From positions 403,583 to 467,582 of the forward strand of contig NZ_NPKI01000046.1 in assembly GCF_002284565.1 (NCBI RefSeq): a stretch of DNA of 64,000 nt, given 5' to 3'. Below the pieces are notes generated by a model, which did not search any database, had not been told where the DNA came from, and saw only the letters and a program-made list of their open reading frames with translations. This document shows positions 33,117-41,200 of this stretch, in pieces (position 1 is the first letter of the stretch; each line of letters begins with the position of its first letter). The stretch comes from Mesorhizobium mediterraneum. Lineage in GTDB: Bacteria; Pseudomonadota; Alphaproteobacteria; Rhizobiales; Rhizobiaceae. The position numbers and the translations under genes were made by a program.

Positions 33117-33547
33117 CCTGCCGCCAATCTCCAACATCCGCGATTATCCACAGGCCACGCCGCTGCGCGCCTGCCTCGATGTAACAGGCTTGTGAGCCTT
33201 GTTCCTGGCGCGGGGCTTGTTCCAGCCGTATTTGAAGGCCAGTATCCGCCATGCCTTCAAGGCGCCCGTCCACTTCGATCCCGATCTGATCGCGACCGAA
33301 GGCGAGACATTTCCGTCGGGCTCGGTTGCGACCGGCCGAAACCGTCGGAGCTTTTGCTGCCGCCGACCTGACCAAAGCGGCAGCCCTCGAAGGCAATCGC
33401 GGCCTCAGTACGAAGTCGCAAGAGACGTGACTCGTCTCCTGATGGAAGGCGCAGGCTTTCCTCTCAGGAACTCGTCGCGCTTGAAGAGGGGGCAGGCCCG
33501 TGAGCGGGCTTTTGCCGAAACCAAAGCAAGATGCGAGGTCAAACGCG
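33117..33547. other. Gap between dctA and glycosyltransferase
   Basis: About 430 bp without a credible gene. A frame open on the plus strand runs from 33199 but its composition is Arg/Pro-rich and unconvincing. One exact DnaA-box sequence (TTATCCACA at 33144) is present alone. Confidence 0.35.
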
Positions 33548-34612
33548 ATGCAGTCTGTACCGAGGATTCCGGTATCCATCATCATTCCGAACTACAATTA
33601 CGCGCGTTTCCTCAAACGCAGCATCGACAGCGCCCTGGAGCAGGACTACGCGGACGTCGAAGTCATCGTCGTCGACGATGCATCGCAGGACAATTCCACG
33701 ACAATCATAGAATCATATCGCGGCGAGATCGTCGCGTGTGCGCGAGCGCAAAATGGCGGGCATGCGGCGGCATTCAACACCGGCTTTGCGGCAAGCTCCG
33801 GCAAGATCGTCCTCTTCCTCGACGCCGACGACTATCTCTATCCGACCGCCGTTTCCACGATCGTCGACACCTGGGATGCGGCAACGGCCCAGGTGCAGTC
33901 CAGGCTGCATATCGTCGACGAGCGGCAACGCATCAAGGACGTCTTTCCGCCGCCCGAATTGCCCTTCGACAGCGGCGACGTCATGCCGAAACTGCTGCAC
34001 AAGGGCCGCTATCAGACAACCGTGACCAGCGGGCTGGCCTTTGACCGCGCAACCCTGGAATCGATCATGCCGATTCCGGAGCCGGAGTTCCGTCAGGGCG
34101 CCGACGGCTATCTTGCAACCCTGGCGCCCATGTATGGGCACGTCCAGTCCATCGAGGAATGCGTCGGCGCATACCGGATCCACGGCGCCAACCATTCGGT
34201 CTTCGGTGAAAAGCTCGCCGAGCGGGCGCGCTGGAGGGTAACCCACGATTTCCGCCGCATGCAGGCGTTGTCGGACCAGGCCTCCGAGATCGGCCTGACC
34301 ATCGTGCCGTCGGAGGCTGTCCGCCACGATCCGGTCCACCTGGAAGAGCGACTGGCGTCGCTGTGCGCAGACAGGCGACTGCACCCCGTGGCCGACGATT
34401 CCCGGCTGGCGCTCGGGGCGGCCGGCGCCGTCGCCAGCCTCGAAATGACAGCGTCCCTGCGCCGGCGCGCCGTGCTTGCCGCGTGGTTCCTATCGGTCGG
34501 GGTGCTGCCGCGGAAAATGGCGACGGCGGTCTTGTCGTGGAAGCTTGACGCGTCGTCCAGGCCGGCGTTCCTCAGTCGTCTGTCCAAGACCATCCGTCAC
34601 GCCATGGGATAG
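33548..34612 (+). CDS. Family 2 glycosyltransferase
   Basis: 354-aa GT-A fold glycosyltransferase. Starts PVSIIIPNYNYARFLKRSID, with the nucleotide-sugar metal motif in LFLDADDYLYPTA (DxD) and the acceptor-side ED-like region EPEFRQGADGYL. No membrane helix. The ATG at 33548 is used because the family begins there; a GTG at 33500 with a good GAGGGGG site would add 16 residues. Monocistronic, so the glycan it works on is unknown. Confidence 0.88.
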   Translation: MQSVPRIPVSIIIPNYNYARFLKRSIDSALEQDYADVEVIVVDDASQDNSTTIIESYRGEIVACARAQNGGHAAAFNTGFAASSGKIVLFLDADDYLYPTAVSTIVDTWDAATAQVQSRLHIVDERQRIKDVFPPPELPFDSGDVMPKLLHKGRYQTTVTSGLAFDRATLESIMPIPEPEFRQGADGYLATLAPMYGHVQSIEECVGAYRIHGANHSVFGEKLAERARWRVTHDFRRMQALSDQASEIGLTIVPSEAVRHDPVHLEERLASLCADRRLHPVADDSRLALGAAGAVASLEMTASLRRRAVLAAWFLSVGVLPRKMATAVLSWKLDASSRPAFLSRLSKTIRHAMG

Positions 34613-34657
34613 CTTGCCTTGATATAGCCCACCGACAGTCCGGCTCTGTTCGGCCGC

Positions 34658-34903
34658 TCATTCGACCAGAACATGCGCCTCCCGCGCGGCGCCGACAAAC
34701 GCATCCCTGGCGATTTCGGTCGGAACGTCGCCGCTCATGGCCCGGCGGCATGCGCGCAGCGCGGCGCCATGTTGCAGGCTGCCGGCGTCGCGCCACTGGC
34801 CCGCCAGTAGTTCTACTGCCTGCTGTGCGCTCAAGATGTGTCGGGTCGCGCCGGCAATGCCGACCGAAACTGACACCGGCCTGGAAAACCATCCTTGATT
34901 CAT
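34658..34903 (-). CDS. DUF982 family protein
   Basis: 81-aa protein of DUF982, a family abundant in rhizobia, often in many copies. Pattern: WFSRPVSVSVGIAG, then ILSAQQAVELLAGQW and HGAALRACRRAMSGDVP, ending ARDAFVGAAREAHVLVE. Start at 34903 fits the family start; a longer frame upstream has none of its features. Function unknown; soluble, alpha/beta fold predicted. Convergent with the glycosyltransferase. Confidence 0.82.
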   Translation of the reverse strand: MNQGWFSRPVSVSVGIAGATRHILSAQQAVELLAGQWRDAGSLQHGAALRACRRAMSGDVPTEIARDAFVGAAREAHVLVE

Positions 34904-35227
34904 GGTGAAGCCCCTGCTGTCGAACACTCTAAAACGCATCCGATGGCACAAGGTTTCCTTGTCACCAATCACCACGGCGTGAACCCGGTGATGGAGACGT
35001 CGCCCGCTGTTCCATCTCGGAAAGACAATCGGCGACGGCACTGCGATCTGACAGGGGCAGGCCGGCTATGATGCCTGATATGCGGAGCGTGAATGTGGAC
35101 TCGCGATTCCTGGTCATCTATCCTTGCCCCATGTGTGGACGGGTCCACTAGCAGAATGTTCCTTGCCGGCTCCTGATCCACGAAGCGACGGGTAGTGAGG
35201 CCTCTTCTTTGATTTCCGGAGCTGACG
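34904..35227. other. Gap before the broken hydratase gene
   Basis: 324 bp between divergent DUF982 and hydratase genes. No gene or clear hairpin; it should hold both promoters. Nothing else recognised. Confidence 0.3.
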
Positions 35228-36015
35228 ATGCTCGATCCAGAAAAGGCCAGGGCCGCGTCCCAGTTGTTGGTGAGCCATTGGGAGAAGGGCACCCGTCTCG
35301 ACGCCATACCCCAGGAGTTACGGCCACAAACGCGGATCGAAGGTTACGCTATCCAGTCGCATGTGATGGATCGTTCGGCGGCTCCGCTTTTCGGTTGGAA
35401 GATTGCCGCAACCAGTCTGGCCGGACAAAGGCACATCAACGTCGACGGCCCGATGGCCGGGCGTCTCCTGGCTGAAAAAGAGATTGAGGTCGGTGGGGCC
35501 ATTTCCCTGGCGACGAGCAAGATGCGCGTGGCCGAGATCGAATTCGCTTTCCGTTCGGCCGCCAACTGCCGCCTCGTCCAGCACCCTATGAAATCGCTGA
35601 GGTGATGGATGCCGTAGCGGCCTTGCACCCCGCGATCGAAATACCGGACTCACGATACGACGATTTCTGCGCAGTCGGGGCGCCGCAGCTCATAGCGGAC
35701 AACGCCTGTGCCAACCTGTTCGTCATCGGCCAAGCTGCAGAAGACGATTGGCGCGACGTGGATCTCGCGAAGCACCCGGTGGTCGCTTTCGTTTCTGGAA
35801 AATCGCAGCATAACGGAACGGGGGCAGCTGTATTGGGCGATCCTCGGATTGCGCTCACATGGATCGTCAATGAACTGTCGGGCCTGGGCATAGCACTCCA
35901 GCCGGGACAGATGGTGATAACCGGCACCTGTGTGACGCCGATAAGCGTCGAGGCCGGTGACAAAGTCACCGGCGATTTAGGCAGGTTTGGCCGCGTCTCG
36001 GTGAGTTTTGTCTAA
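35228..36015 (+). pseudogene. 2-keto-4-pentenoate hydratase-like gene, frameshifted
   Basis: Two overlapping frames together make one MhpD/fumarylacetoacetate-hydrolase-fold protein of about 262 aa. The first part (35228-35605) carries GWKIAATSLAGQRHINVDG and VAEIEFAFR; the second resumes in another frame with APYEIAEVMDAVAAL, HPAIEIPDSRYDDF and the C-terminal NELSGLGIALQPGQMVITG. Joining them needs one extra C after AAC at 35564-35566 (giving ANLPPRPAPYEIAEV), so a single base is missing. The start has GGAGCTGACG. It may be a recent null mutation or a sequencing error. Ends within the stop of the convergent ABC permease. Confidence 0.82.
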
Positions 36016-36818
36016 GGCGCCCCGCGCAGCCTGACCACAACACTGCGCACCACAAGCACCAGCACCGTGATGATGATCAGGATCACCGAGAGTGCTGCGA
36101 TCGCCGGGTCGATGTTGTCGCGCAGGCCCATCCACATCAGCCTTGGCAGCGTGATGGCGTTGACCGAGGTGATGAACAGGGTGACGCCGATCTCTTCCCA
36201 TGAGAGCACGAAGGACAGCAGGGCTGCGGTGATGATGCCGAACTTGATGTTGGGCATGATGATGCGGGTGGCGCGCTCCCACACCGTGGCGCCGAGGCCG
36301 CGTGCGGCAAGGTCGATACGCCGGTCGAGCTGGCTTAGCGACACCAGGATCAGCACCGTGGCGAAGGGCACCGTCATCACCGCATGCGCCATGGCGACAC
36401 CGAGCCAGGTGTCATAGCCGAAGAACGAGCTGACGCCGGAAATCGAGGTCAAAAGAAAGTAGAGCGTTATTGCCGAGACCACCGGCGGCACCACCATCGG
36501 CAGCAGCACGAAGCCGACGAGTGCGGCGGTGAAGCGCGGCTGGAACATCCACACACCAAGGCTGAAGCAGAGCGCCAGCACGGTGGAGAAAGCGCTGCTG
36601 ACGACGCCGATCCTGATCGAGAGCAGGATCGAGTTGATCCAGCGCGGATCCTCGATCATCGCCCGGTAGTGGCGCAGCGACAATTCGCCCGACGGCATCG
36701 CCAGCATGCGGGTCGGCGTCAGCGACACCGGTATGACGGCAAGCAGCGGCAACAGCAGGAACAGCGCAACCAGGCCGGCGAGGATCAGCGAGACGGGGCC
36801 GGGGCGGTAAGTGGGCAT
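36012..36818 (-). CDS. Spermidine/putrescine-type ABC permease (PotC-like)
   Basis: 268-aa inner-membrane permease of the PotC type with six helices. Starts MPTYRPGPVSLILAGLVALF; the EAA loop reads DLAARGLGATVWERATRIIMP. Its start overlaps the preceding permease stop by one base (TGATG), so it is coupled. Last gene of the importer operon, converging on the broken hydratase gene with a 4-bp overlap of ends. Confidence 0.92.
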   Translation of the reverse strand: MPTYRPGPVSLILAGLVALFLLLPLLAVIPVSLTPTRMLAMPSGELSLRHYRAMIEDPRWINSILLSIRIGVVSSAFSTVLALCFSLGVWMFQPRFTAALVGFVLLPMVVPPVVSAITLYFLLTSISGVSSFFGYDTWLGVAMAHAVMTVPFATVLILVSLSQLDRRIDLAARGLGATVWERATRIIMPNIKFGIITAALLSFVLSWEEIGVTLFITSVNAITLPRLMWMGLRDNIDPAIAALSVILIIITVLVLVVRSVVVRLRGAP

Positions 36819-37651
36819 CAGATCAGCTGCTTCGGTCTGACATAGCGGAACAGCAGCGCCATCAGCGCGCCGACGAACAGCACCAGCACGACGCTGATCG
36901 CAGCACCCAGGCCCCAGTCCGGGCTCTGGAAGATGCGGAGATAGATCAGCTCGGCGATCATCACGCTGCGGCCGCCGCCGAGGATCGCCGGCGTCACGAA
37001 GAAGCCGAGTGAAAAGACGAAGACGATCAGCGCCGAGCCGATGATGCCGGAGCGGGTCATCGGCACGAAAACCGACCAGAAGGTGCGCATGCGGCTGGAG
37101 CCGAGCCCGCGCGCCGCCAGCAGCACGCGGTCGTCGAGGCCGCGCATGGAAGACGCCAGCGGAAACACAGCGAAGGGAATGAGGAAATGCGTCATGCCGA
37201 CGATGACGCCGAACTCGTTGCGCACCAGCGTCAGCGGTTCTGAGATGAAGCCGATCGCCTGCAGCCACGTGTTGAACAGGCCGCGATTGGAAAGCAGCGC
37301 CACCCAGCCGAAGGCGCGCGTCAGCACCGAGATCCAGAACGGCACCAGTATGCAGAACTCGGCGACCACGCGCTGCGCCGGCGTGCCGCGCACCCACACC
37401 ACGGTGATGGCGTAGGCGGCGGCAACCGAAACAATCGTGACGATCGCCGCGATGCGCAGTGTGCGGACAAATACCGACTGCACCAGCGGGTCGCTAAGCA
37501 GCGTGCCATACTGGCCGAGCCCCGGCTCGGGCAGCGTGAAGCTCCAGTTCACGACGCCGAAGAATGGCCAGGCATAGGCGGCGCCAAGGAATAGGAGCAG
37601 CGGCGCCATCAATAGCGCCGCGCCCATCCTGTCGGAGAAGTATGCTTTCAT
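36818..37651 (-). CDS. Spermidine/putrescine-type ABC permease (PotB-like)
   Basis: 277-aa permease. Starts MKAYFSDRMGAALLMAPLLLF, with the PotB-type RAFGWVALLSNRGLFNTWLQ and EAA loop LAARGLGSSRMRTFWSVFVP. Heterodimer partner of the next gene; 24 bp after the binding-protein gene. Confidence 0.92.
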   Translation of the reverse strand: MKAYFSDRMGAALLMAPLLLFLGAAYAWPFFGVVNWSFTLPEPGLGQYGTLLSDPLVQSVFVRTLRIAAIVTIVSVAAAYAITVVWVRGTPAQRVVAEFCILVPFWISVLTRAFGWVALLSNRGLFNTWLQAIGFISEPLTLVRNEFGVIVGMTHFLIPFAVFPLASSMRGLDDRVLLAARGLGSSRMRTFWSVFVPMTRSGIIGSALIVFVFSLGFFVTPAILGGGRSVMIAELIYLRIFQSPDWGLGAAISVVLVLFVGALMALLFRYVRPKQLI

Positions 37652-37675
37652 CTCGGCCCGGTTTCCCCAGGCCTA

Positions 37676-38791
37676 TCAGGCGGAGATGATCTTCGTGTAC
37701 TCGTCGAGCGCGGCCCCGTAGTTCTTGGCGTACCACTCCATGTCGAGCGCGATCTGCTTCTTCATGTTTTCCGGATCGACCGGGTTGATGCGCTTCTTGT
37801 CGGCGGGGATCAGCGCGTCGGCGGCCGGATTGGCCGGACCCTGACCGAGCTTGTCGAACATAATGAGCTGCTTTTCCGGATCCTGGGCGCTGGCGATGAA
37901 CTTCATCGCCGCGTCCTTGCCGCCGGGATTGCCCTTGAGCACGGCGAGCGCGCCGGGCGAGATCAGGCCCTGGTCCCAGATGAACTTGATCTTGCCGCCG
38001 GAATCCTGCTCGATCAGCGAGGCCCGGGTCGACCAGACGATCGCCATCGAGGCCTCGCCGTCGAGCAGCACGCTCTGGCTTTCGGCGCCGCCGCCCCAAT
38101 AGGCGACGACATTCTCCTTGAAGGCGGCGATCTTGTCATGCGCGCGCTTGAGGTCGAGCGGGTAGAGCGAGGCCGGTGCGATGCCGTCGGCCAAAAGAGC
38201 GGCTTCCCAGCTCGACACGCCCCATTTGTAGAGCGAGCGCTTGCCGGGGAATTTCGCCACGTCGAAGAAATCGGCCATGCCGGTCGGCGCCTGGCTGCCG
38301 AATTTCTCGGAATCGTAGGCGATGACATAGGAGAAGAAATAGGTCGAGGCGGCGTGCTCCCAGCCGAAGCCCTCGCGCATCTTCTTCTTGTCGACGATCG
38401 AATAGTCGATCGGCTCGAGCATGCCCTGCGCACCGAGCGTGATGGCCGAGAACGGATCGACGTCGACCAGGTCCCAGGTCGGAGCGCCGCTCTTGAACTG
38501 CGCGGCGATAGCGCCTTCGGTCGGGCCGGAGCCGTCCATCTTGACGGTGATGCCGGTCTCCTTGGTGAAAGCCTGGCCATAGGCCGCATCATAGGCGGTG
38601 ATGGCGTCGCCGCCCCAGTTGACAAGCACCAGTTGCTTGGCTTGCGCGAAGGCACCGGTCGAGCGCAGCAGCATCGGCGTGCCGGCCAGCACGAGTGCAG
38701 CCAGCTGCGTGAACTGCCGACGCGAGATTTCGCCGCGCGCCGCCCTGGCGGACAGCGTCTCGATGGAATGTTTCTTGGTTTCATTTGTCAT
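37676..38791 (-). CDS. Polyamine/opine-type ABC substrate-binding protein (Tat)
   Basis: 371-aa periplasmic binding protein of the PotD/family 1 type. A twin-arginine signal lies at GEISRRQFTQLAALVLAG (about residues 20-37). The mature part starts KQLVLVNWGGDAITAYDAAY, typical of spermidine/putrescine- and opine-binding proteins. Ligand unknown. The ATG at 38791 is preceded by AGGGGAA. Operon with the ATPase upstream and two permeases downstream. Confidence 0.9.
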   Translation of the reverse strand: MTNETKKHSIETLSARAARGEISRRQFTQLAALVLAGTPMLLRSTGAFAQAKQLVLVNWGGDAITAYDAAYGQAFTKETGITVKMDGSGPTEGAIAAQFKSGAPTWDLVDVDPFSAITLGAQGMLEPIDYSIVDKKKMREGFGWEHAASTYFFSYVIAYDSEKFGSQAPTGMADFFDVAKFPGKRSLYKWGVSSWEAALLADGIAPASLYPLDLKRAHDKIAAFKENVVAYWGGGAESQSVLLDGEASMAIVWSTRASLIEQDSGGKIKFIWDQGLISPGALAVLKGNPGGKDAAMKFIASAQDPEKQLIMFDKLGQGPANPAADALIPADKKRINPVDPENMKKQIALDMEWYAKNYGAALDEYTKIISA

Positions 38792-38865
38792 GTCAGTTCC
38801 CCTTTTTTTGTCGTTGATATTTCCCGAAAGTAGCTTGGTGAATTTCAGCTTCGCCACGCCGATCG

Positions 38866-39960
38866 TCATTGTCCTCCGTCCGGAAGGAGGAAACCCTTTT
38901 CCGCCGGCCATGTCAGCCACACGGAATTGCCCTTGCTGAGTGCCGAGGCGGCGACCTCGTTCGGCACCGAGACCGTCACCTTGGCGCCCTGGCGCGTCGT
39001 CAGATCGAGCCGCGTCGCAGCGCCGAGATAGGTCGAGGCGACCGCGGTGGCGGCGATGCCGTTCTCGCCCGCCGCCGCTTCGGGCGCGATCGACATATAT
39101 TCTGGCCGGATCGCCAGGATGGCATTGCTGCCGACGGCGCTGGCATTGCCGCGCAGGCTGATGGTGCGGTCTTCGCACAGGCCTGTGGCGCCATTGTCGG
39201 CATTGCGCACACCCTTCAGCGGCAGCATGTTGATCTCGCCGAGGAACTCAGCGACGAACCGGTTGGCCGGCCGGTCGTAGACCTCATCCGGCGCGCCGAC
39301 CTGCAGCAATTTGCCATGGTTGAAGATGGCGACGCGCGACGACAGCGCCAGCGCCTCGCTCTGGTCGTGGGTGACGAAGACGAAGGTGGTGCCCGTTTCC
39401 TGGTGCAGCCGCTTCATCTCGGCCTGCATCTGGCCGCGCAGGCCCTTGTCGAGCGCCGAGAATGGCTCGTCGAGCAAAAGCACACCAGGCTCGAACACCA
39501 AGGCACGCGCCAGCGCCACGCGCTGCTGCTGGCCGCCGGACAATTGCGACGGCAGTTTCTTCTCGTGGCCCTTCAGTCCGACGCGCTCGATCATCTCGCC
39601 GACCCGGCGTTTGATCTCGTCCGACGATCTCTTGCGCACCTTGAGCGGGAAGGCGATGTTGGCCTCGACACTCATATGTGGGAACAGCGCATAGCCCTGG
39701 AACACCATGCCGGCGGCGCGCTGCTCGGCCGGTCGCTCGGTGATGTCGACGCCGTCGCTGTAAAGGCGGCCGTCGGTGGGCTGAATGAAGCCGGCAAGGA
39801 TCATCAGGAAGGTGGTCTTGCCCGAGCCTGACGGACCGAGCAGGGTCAGGAACTCACCGCGGCCGATATCGAGCGTCAGATCGTCCAGCGCACGGAATGA
39901 GCCGAAGCTCTTGCCGATCCCGATTGCCTTGATCTCTGCGGCCCGGCCGGGTTGCTGCAT
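38866..39960 (-). CDS. Polyamine-type ABC transporter ATP-binding protein (PotA-like)
   Basis: 364-aa ATPase. Walker A GPSGSGKTT, Q-loop FQGYALFPHM, signature LSGGQQQRVALARAL, Walker B VLLLDEPFSALDKG and switch FVTHDQSEAL, then a C-terminal TOBE_2 regulatory domain (from about residue 270). First gene of the importer operon, on the minus strand and next to the LysR gene, from which it is separated by the palindromic element at 40064-40228. Confidence 0.93.
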   Translation of the reverse strand: MQQPGRAAEIKAIGIGKSFGSFRALDDLTLDIGRGEFLTLLGPSGSGKTTFLMILAGFIQPTDGRLYSDGVDITERPAEQRAAGMVFQGYALFPHMSVEANIAFPLKVRKRSSDEIKRRVGEMIERVGLKGHEKKLPSQLSGGQQQRVALARALVFEPGVLLLDEPFSALDKGLRGQMQAEMKRLHQETGTTFVFVTHDQSEALALSSRVAIFNHGKLLQVGAPDEVYDRPANRFVAEFLGEINMLPLKGVRNADNGATGLCEDRTISLRGNASAVGSNAILAIRPEYMSIAPEAAAGENGIAATAVASTYLGAATRLDLTTRQGAKVTVSVPNEVAASALSKGNSVWLTWPAEKGFLLPDGGQ

Positions 39961-40063
39961 CCTGCCTTTGTCCTCAATGCTGATTGAAATCGTAGGCAGG
40001 GCGGCGGCTTACCGCAACCGAATAGTTTTCGCCTGACCGGCAAATTTGATTCATCTATGCAGC

Positions 40064-40228
40064 TAATCTCCCCCCTCGAGGGGGAGATGTCGCCGAAGGC
40101 GACAGAGGGGGTCGCTGCGCGTGGAGTGGCGACTTCCTCTTTCTTTGAAAGCAGATCGGGCCGAGCCCAGTCGGACCAACCCCCTCTGGCCGCTTCGCGG
40201 CCATCTCCCCCCTCAAGGGGGGAGATTA
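40064..40228. repeat. Inverted-repeat element of two mirrored units (TAATCTCCCCCCT ends)
   Basis: 165-bp element with the same unit in opposite orientation at each end. Left unit: TAATCTCCCCCCTCGAG, then AGATG, a TCGCCGAAGGCGA stem, CAGAGGGGGT. Right unit (read on the minus strand): TAATCTCCCCCCTTGAG, AGATG, a GGCCGCGAAGCGGCC stem, CAGAGGGGGT. The stem arms differ but each pairs with itself, i.e. compensatory change. The right end supplies the TAA stop of the LysR gene on the minus strand. I recognise such elements as common in rhizobial genomes; they carry no transposase. Confidence 0.82.
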
Positions 40229-41113
40229 ACGCTGGTTCTCCGACAGCTTCGACCGCAACCATCCACTAAAAACATTCAGCACCGGATGCCCGGCCTTCGC
40301 ATGCTCTGACACGAGAAAATACGACCGCGGTGATTTGATCGCGATGTCGAACGGGCGCACCAGCCGGCCTTCGCTCAGCGCCCGGCGGCTGGTCAGCTCG
40401 TCGCCCATGGCGATGCCCTGGCCGGCGATCGCCGCCGAGAAAACCAGGTTCATGTCGGAAAAGAAGATGCCGCCCTCGATGTCGGGATTCTCGACCTTCG
40501 ACAGCGCCAGCCAGCGCGCCCAGTCCTCGGTGTCGCCGAGATGCAGGAGATTGGCGCGCAGCACGTCGGCGGGCTTGGAAAAGCCGCCGATCTTGTTGAG
40601 CAGCGTCGGGCTGCACAGCGGCGTGAACGAGATCTCGCACAACAGCTCGACGGCGCGGTTCGGCCAGTTGCCGACGCCGAAGGCGATAAAGGCGTCGGCC
40701 TCGGCATTGCTGACATCGTCCAGCCGCCGCGGCGTCAGGATGCGCAGCGCGACATCGGGGTACATCTGCCGGAATTCGCCAATGTGAGTGCACAGGAACA
40801 GCGAGGCGAAGCCCGGGGTGCAGCTGACGCTGAACGAGCCGCCGACGCCGGTGCCGGCATGGCGCGTCACCGCATCGCCCAGCACTGTCAGCGCCTTGCG
40901 CACGTCGCTGGCATAGCGCTGGCCGCGCGGCGTCAGCGCCACGCCCTTGCCGATGCGCTCGAGCAGGTCGAAGCCGAGATCGCGTTCGAGCAGGCGCAGC
41001 TGATGGCTGACGGCGCTGCGGGTCAGATGCAGTTCGTCGGCGGCGCGCCAGACGCTGCCGTGTCGGGCAAAACTGTCGAGGGCGCGCAGCGCCTGCGTCG
41101 ATGGAATTCTCAA
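40226..41113 (-). CDS. LysR family regulator of the amidohydrolase locus (TTG start)
   Basis: 295-aa GcvA-like regulator. Winged helix at ALRALDSFARHGSVWRAADE and SAVSHQLRLLERDLG; effector domain from about residue 90. Start is TTG at 41113: no ATG occurs before an upstream in-frame stop, and the family starts there. Divergent from the M20 amidohydrolase gene with an 87-bp gap, so it probably controls the hydrolase/amidinohydrolase genes. Its stop is provided by the palindromic repeat. Confidence 0.9.
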   Translation of the reverse strand: MRIPSTQALRALDSFARHGSVWRAADELHLTRSAVSHQLRLLERDLGFDLLERIGKGVALTPRGQRYASDVRKALTVLGDAVTRHAGTGVGGSFSVSCTPGFASLFLCTHIGEFRQMYPDVALRILTPRRLDDVSNAEADAFIAFGVGNWPNRAVELLCEISFTPLCSPTLLNKIGGFSKPADVLRANLLHLGDTEDWARWLALSKVENPDIEGGIFFSDMNLVFSAAIAGQGIAMGDELTSRRALSEGRLVRPFDIAIKSPRSYFLVSEHAKAGHPVLNVFSGWLRSKLSENQR

Positions 41114-41200
41114 GAGGTGAACCGAATTTGCATGAGCCGGGAAAACATATCACTTTTTGGCGAGGCGCTTCACTGCTTTCTTTGACCGATGGAGGAACCG

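Noticed and set aside
40121..40309. Open frames across the 40064-40228 element
   Set aside because: They are by-products of the repeat's sequence, with no start signal or protein-like composition.
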